This document shows positions 58,968-60,419 of a stretch of DNA of 60,419 bases, piece after piece. Under the pieces are notes generated by a model. That model ran no database searches. It saw only the letters and a program-made list of their open reading frames with translations, and was not told the DNA's origin. The stretch covers positions 1 to 60,419 of the forward strand of contig JAQXDF010000032.1 of assembly GCA_029251475.1 (NCBI GenBank). Reading direction: 5' to 3'. Each line of letters begins with the position of its first letter. The stretch's first letter is position 1. A program made the position numbers and the translations under genes. This DNA comes from Rickettsiaceae bacterium. GTDB taxonomy: Bacteria; Pseudomonadota; Alphaproteobacteria; Rickettsiales; Rickettsiaceae.

Positions 58968-60101
58968 CTACTTTCTAGAAAACAATCCTTTTATAACATT
59001 TTTTATCTTGTTCCTACTTCCTTTATTATCGTTATTTCCAAAAATCAAGGATCTATTTTTTTCTCGTGCTTGTTTCAAAAACTCATCATTACCTTTATCC
59101 TTAATCAACTCAAATTCTACCTGAGATATTGGAGTAATCCACAGCAAATTAACTGTATCTTCTCTAAAGTCTGGAAACTCGACTTGAGGAAGATTACTAT
59201 ATTTTTTTGAGTTGATAAAGACCCCATAAGGAAATAAATTCTCCTGAGAAAAAACATCATAGCATTCTGTAGTATGACCGCATCCAATCCACGTAATGTT
59301 ATCCCAAGGCATCCTCACAATTGCAGAACAAAACTCGGCTATTGCCATTTCATTTTTCCCTAATTCACTTGTTTCTATTGCGCACCCCAGTTCAAATCGT
59401 CGCAAATCTGTATATTGTTCAACAGTTGGCTGAGGAATCATTGATACGCCAATAGTTATAAAATAAGTAATATTATCAACTTCGAATTTTACCATCGACT
59501 TTGGAGGCCATTTTCCTCCATCTATAGAATAATATTTTGTATACTCACCAAAGTGATTTATAAGTAATTTTAACCTTTTATCTTTGAATGAAGTCCATGG
59601 ATCTTTATCCCAAGAAAGCCAAAATTCTTGAGCTTTTCTCACCACATCAATTAACATATTTCTTTCAAACAAAGGAATAGCCAATGAATTTTCTTTTATA
59701 CAATCCCTTGAATATGGTGGATAATCTTCACTGGCCCAAGGAGGGATAATACACAAAATTTCACCTTTTTCTAACAACGCAAGACCATCGCCTCCTTCAA
59801 ACCAAATACACTCAAGCTCTTCTGGATTAATTTTTTGTTTACCTTCTGGGTGATTGCAAAACTCTCCTGGCAACATAGGAGCAGAACCAGATTCCATAAT
59901 CGCCTTATCTATAGAATTAGATTTATTCTCTAGATGATTTCTTAACCAAGCTGTGGCCACAACTGGATTAGATTTTCCTAATTTAGATTTTTCAAGATTT
60001 ATTAAGTACATCCAGGTGCTATTCTTACCCTCTTCTACAACGACGACTAAAGGACAAGATGGTGATTGCGATTCAAGTAAGATCTTAATATGATTTGTCA
60101 T
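58968..60101 (-). CDS. Suppressor-of-fused (SUFU) domain protein
   Basis: 377 aa. No signal peptide or membrane helix. The C-terminal part contains GVFINSKKYSNLPQ, VNLLWITPISQVEFELIKDK and DEFLKQAREKN, which matches the bacterial Suppressor-of-fused domain. The N-terminal half has MLPGEFCNHPEGKQKINPEE, WFEGGDGLALLEKGEILCII and PPYSRDCIKENSLAIPLF, as in longer bacterial SUFU proteins. SUFU-like proteins are widely found as immunity proteins in bacterial polymorphic toxin systems. No toxin gene is next to it here. It is paired with a membrane-protein gene one base downstream and lies about 300 bp after the 16S rRNA end. Confidence 0.72.
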   Translation of the reverse strand: MTNHIKILLESQSPSCPLVVVVEEGKNSTWMYLINLEKSKLGKSNPVVATAWLRNHLENKSNSIDKAIMESGSAPMLPGEFCNHPEGKQKINPEELECIWFEGGDGLALLEKGEILCIIPPWASEDYPPYSRDCIKENSLAIPLFERNMLIDVVRKAQEFWLSWDKDPWTSFKDKRLKLLINHFGEYTKYYSIDGGKWPPKSMVKFEVDNITYFITIGVSMIPQPTVEQYTDLRRFELGCAIETSELGKNEMAIAEFCSAIVRMPWDNITWIGCGHTTECYDVFSQENLFPYGVFINSKKYSNLPQVEFPDFREDTVNLLWITPISQVEFELIKDKGNDEFLKQAREKNRSLIFGNNDNKGSRNKIKNVIKGLFSRK

Positions 60102-60341
60102 AAATATTTTGACTCTTCTATTTTTTCTATCATTATACGCGTTATTTTATATTTTTCCCCTAAGGCCAGTATACAAATACTACTAGTTTTTCTATAGATT
60201 AAAAGATTTAAAATAAAAATGGTAGATAATAAATAAGGGAAGTTCAAAAGGAAAAGCTTTTTAAAAGAAATATCAACATATACACAAATATCAAATAAGA
60301 AGGTAAAGGTAGTGACAGTAAGTTTTTGACCAACATTAAAT

Positions 60342-60373
60342 AAAACTACTTGGCTAAATTAATAGCTAGTTTT
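60342..60373 (-). terminator. Possible terminator after 16S rRNA
   Basis: Minus-strand hairpin with 11 paired bases and a 4-nt bulge, followed by TTTTATTT, about 26-58 bp after the 16S 3' end. It is a plausible end for a 16S transcript not joined to 23S. The rest of 60102-60341 shows nothing else. Confidence 0.4.
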
Positions 60374-60398
60374 TACTATCTAATGTTTGTGTAGTCTT

Positions 60399-60419
60399 TA
60401 AGGAGGTAATCCAGCCGCA
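60399..60419 (-). rRNA. rrs: 3' end of 16S rRNA (cut by window edge)
   Basis: The last 20 bases read, on the minus strand, TGCGGCTGGATTACCTCCTT, the anti-Shine-Dalgarno 3' terminus of 16S rRNA with the GGATTACC variant seen in Rickettsiales. The rest of the gene lies beyond the right edge. No 23S, 5S or spacer tRNA follows it on the minus strand. Confidence 0.93.

Overview
The window reads as a chromosome segment of an intracellular alphaproteobacterium of the order Rickettsiales, probably outside the well-known genera. The DNA is AT-rich. A class I lysyl-tRNA synthetase, an archaeal-genre valyl-tRNA synthetase, a dusB/ntrY/ntrX cluster, a Tim44-domain protein, an ankyrin protein and an OPA-family sugar-phosphate/glycerol-phosphate transporter all point that way. 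At the right edge the 3' end of 16S rRNA lies on the minus strand, and no 23S, 5S, tRNA-Ile or tRNA-Ala follows it in about 60 kb. Split rRNA operons of this kind are known in Rickettsiales.

Layout. 1-7.8 kb: ankyrin protein, valS (-), ubiA, Bax-inhibitor-1 protein, metG-tatD, tRNA-Gln. 7.9-13 kb: a sodium:solute symporter and a histidine kinase that look like one CbrA-type receptor broken by a frameshift, then rhlE and a cold-shock gene with a long leader. 13-19.3 kb (-): bamD-recN-fdtA-fdtB, tatA, a small NTP pyrophosphohydrolase and lysK. 19.4-24.3 kb: dsbB-coq7-sixA, a single-domain response regulator with a soluble histidine kinase (-), and priA. 24.3-32.3 kb: small unknown proteins, a lipoprotein hydrolase, ssb, Tim44-domain protein, yidD-uvrC, a coiled-coil protein, the transporter and tRNA-fMet.

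32.4-38 kb is the most unusual part. An HTH gene, a start-less transmembrane-coding stretch and an NB-ARC/TPR (STAND) ATPase run in one direction and look like one large membrane-tethered regulator. It is interrupted by a frameshift at an A6 run and by an in-frame TAA. An (AG)18 microsatellite lies upstream of its first gene, followed by a sulfatase-fold/LTA-synthase-like envelope enzyme.

38-51.3 kb is mostly housekeeping: tRNA-Val, a DUF2608 protein, a DsbA-like protein, tRNA-His and tRNA-Arg, ctaC-ctaD-ctaB (cytochrome oxidase), queA-tgt, mdh, rho, rpsD and a DUF1013 regulator. 51.3-58.1 kb holds a decayed IS630-type transposase fragment, then (-) dusB-fis-like-ntrY-ntrX-pentapeptide lipoprotein. 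58.3-60.1 kb holds a Suppressor-of-fused (SUFU) domain protein paired with a multi-pass membrane protein, just downstream of the 16S 3' end.

Respiration (ubiA, coq7, cox genes, mdh), periplasmic disulfide and envelope assembly (dsbB, DsbA-like, bamD, tatA, yidD), translation and DNA repair are all represented. The accessory parts are sensory or host/competitor-facing: ankyrin, NB-ARC/TPR, SUFU, and two kinase loci. No CRISPR array, prophage or intact insertion sequence was seen.
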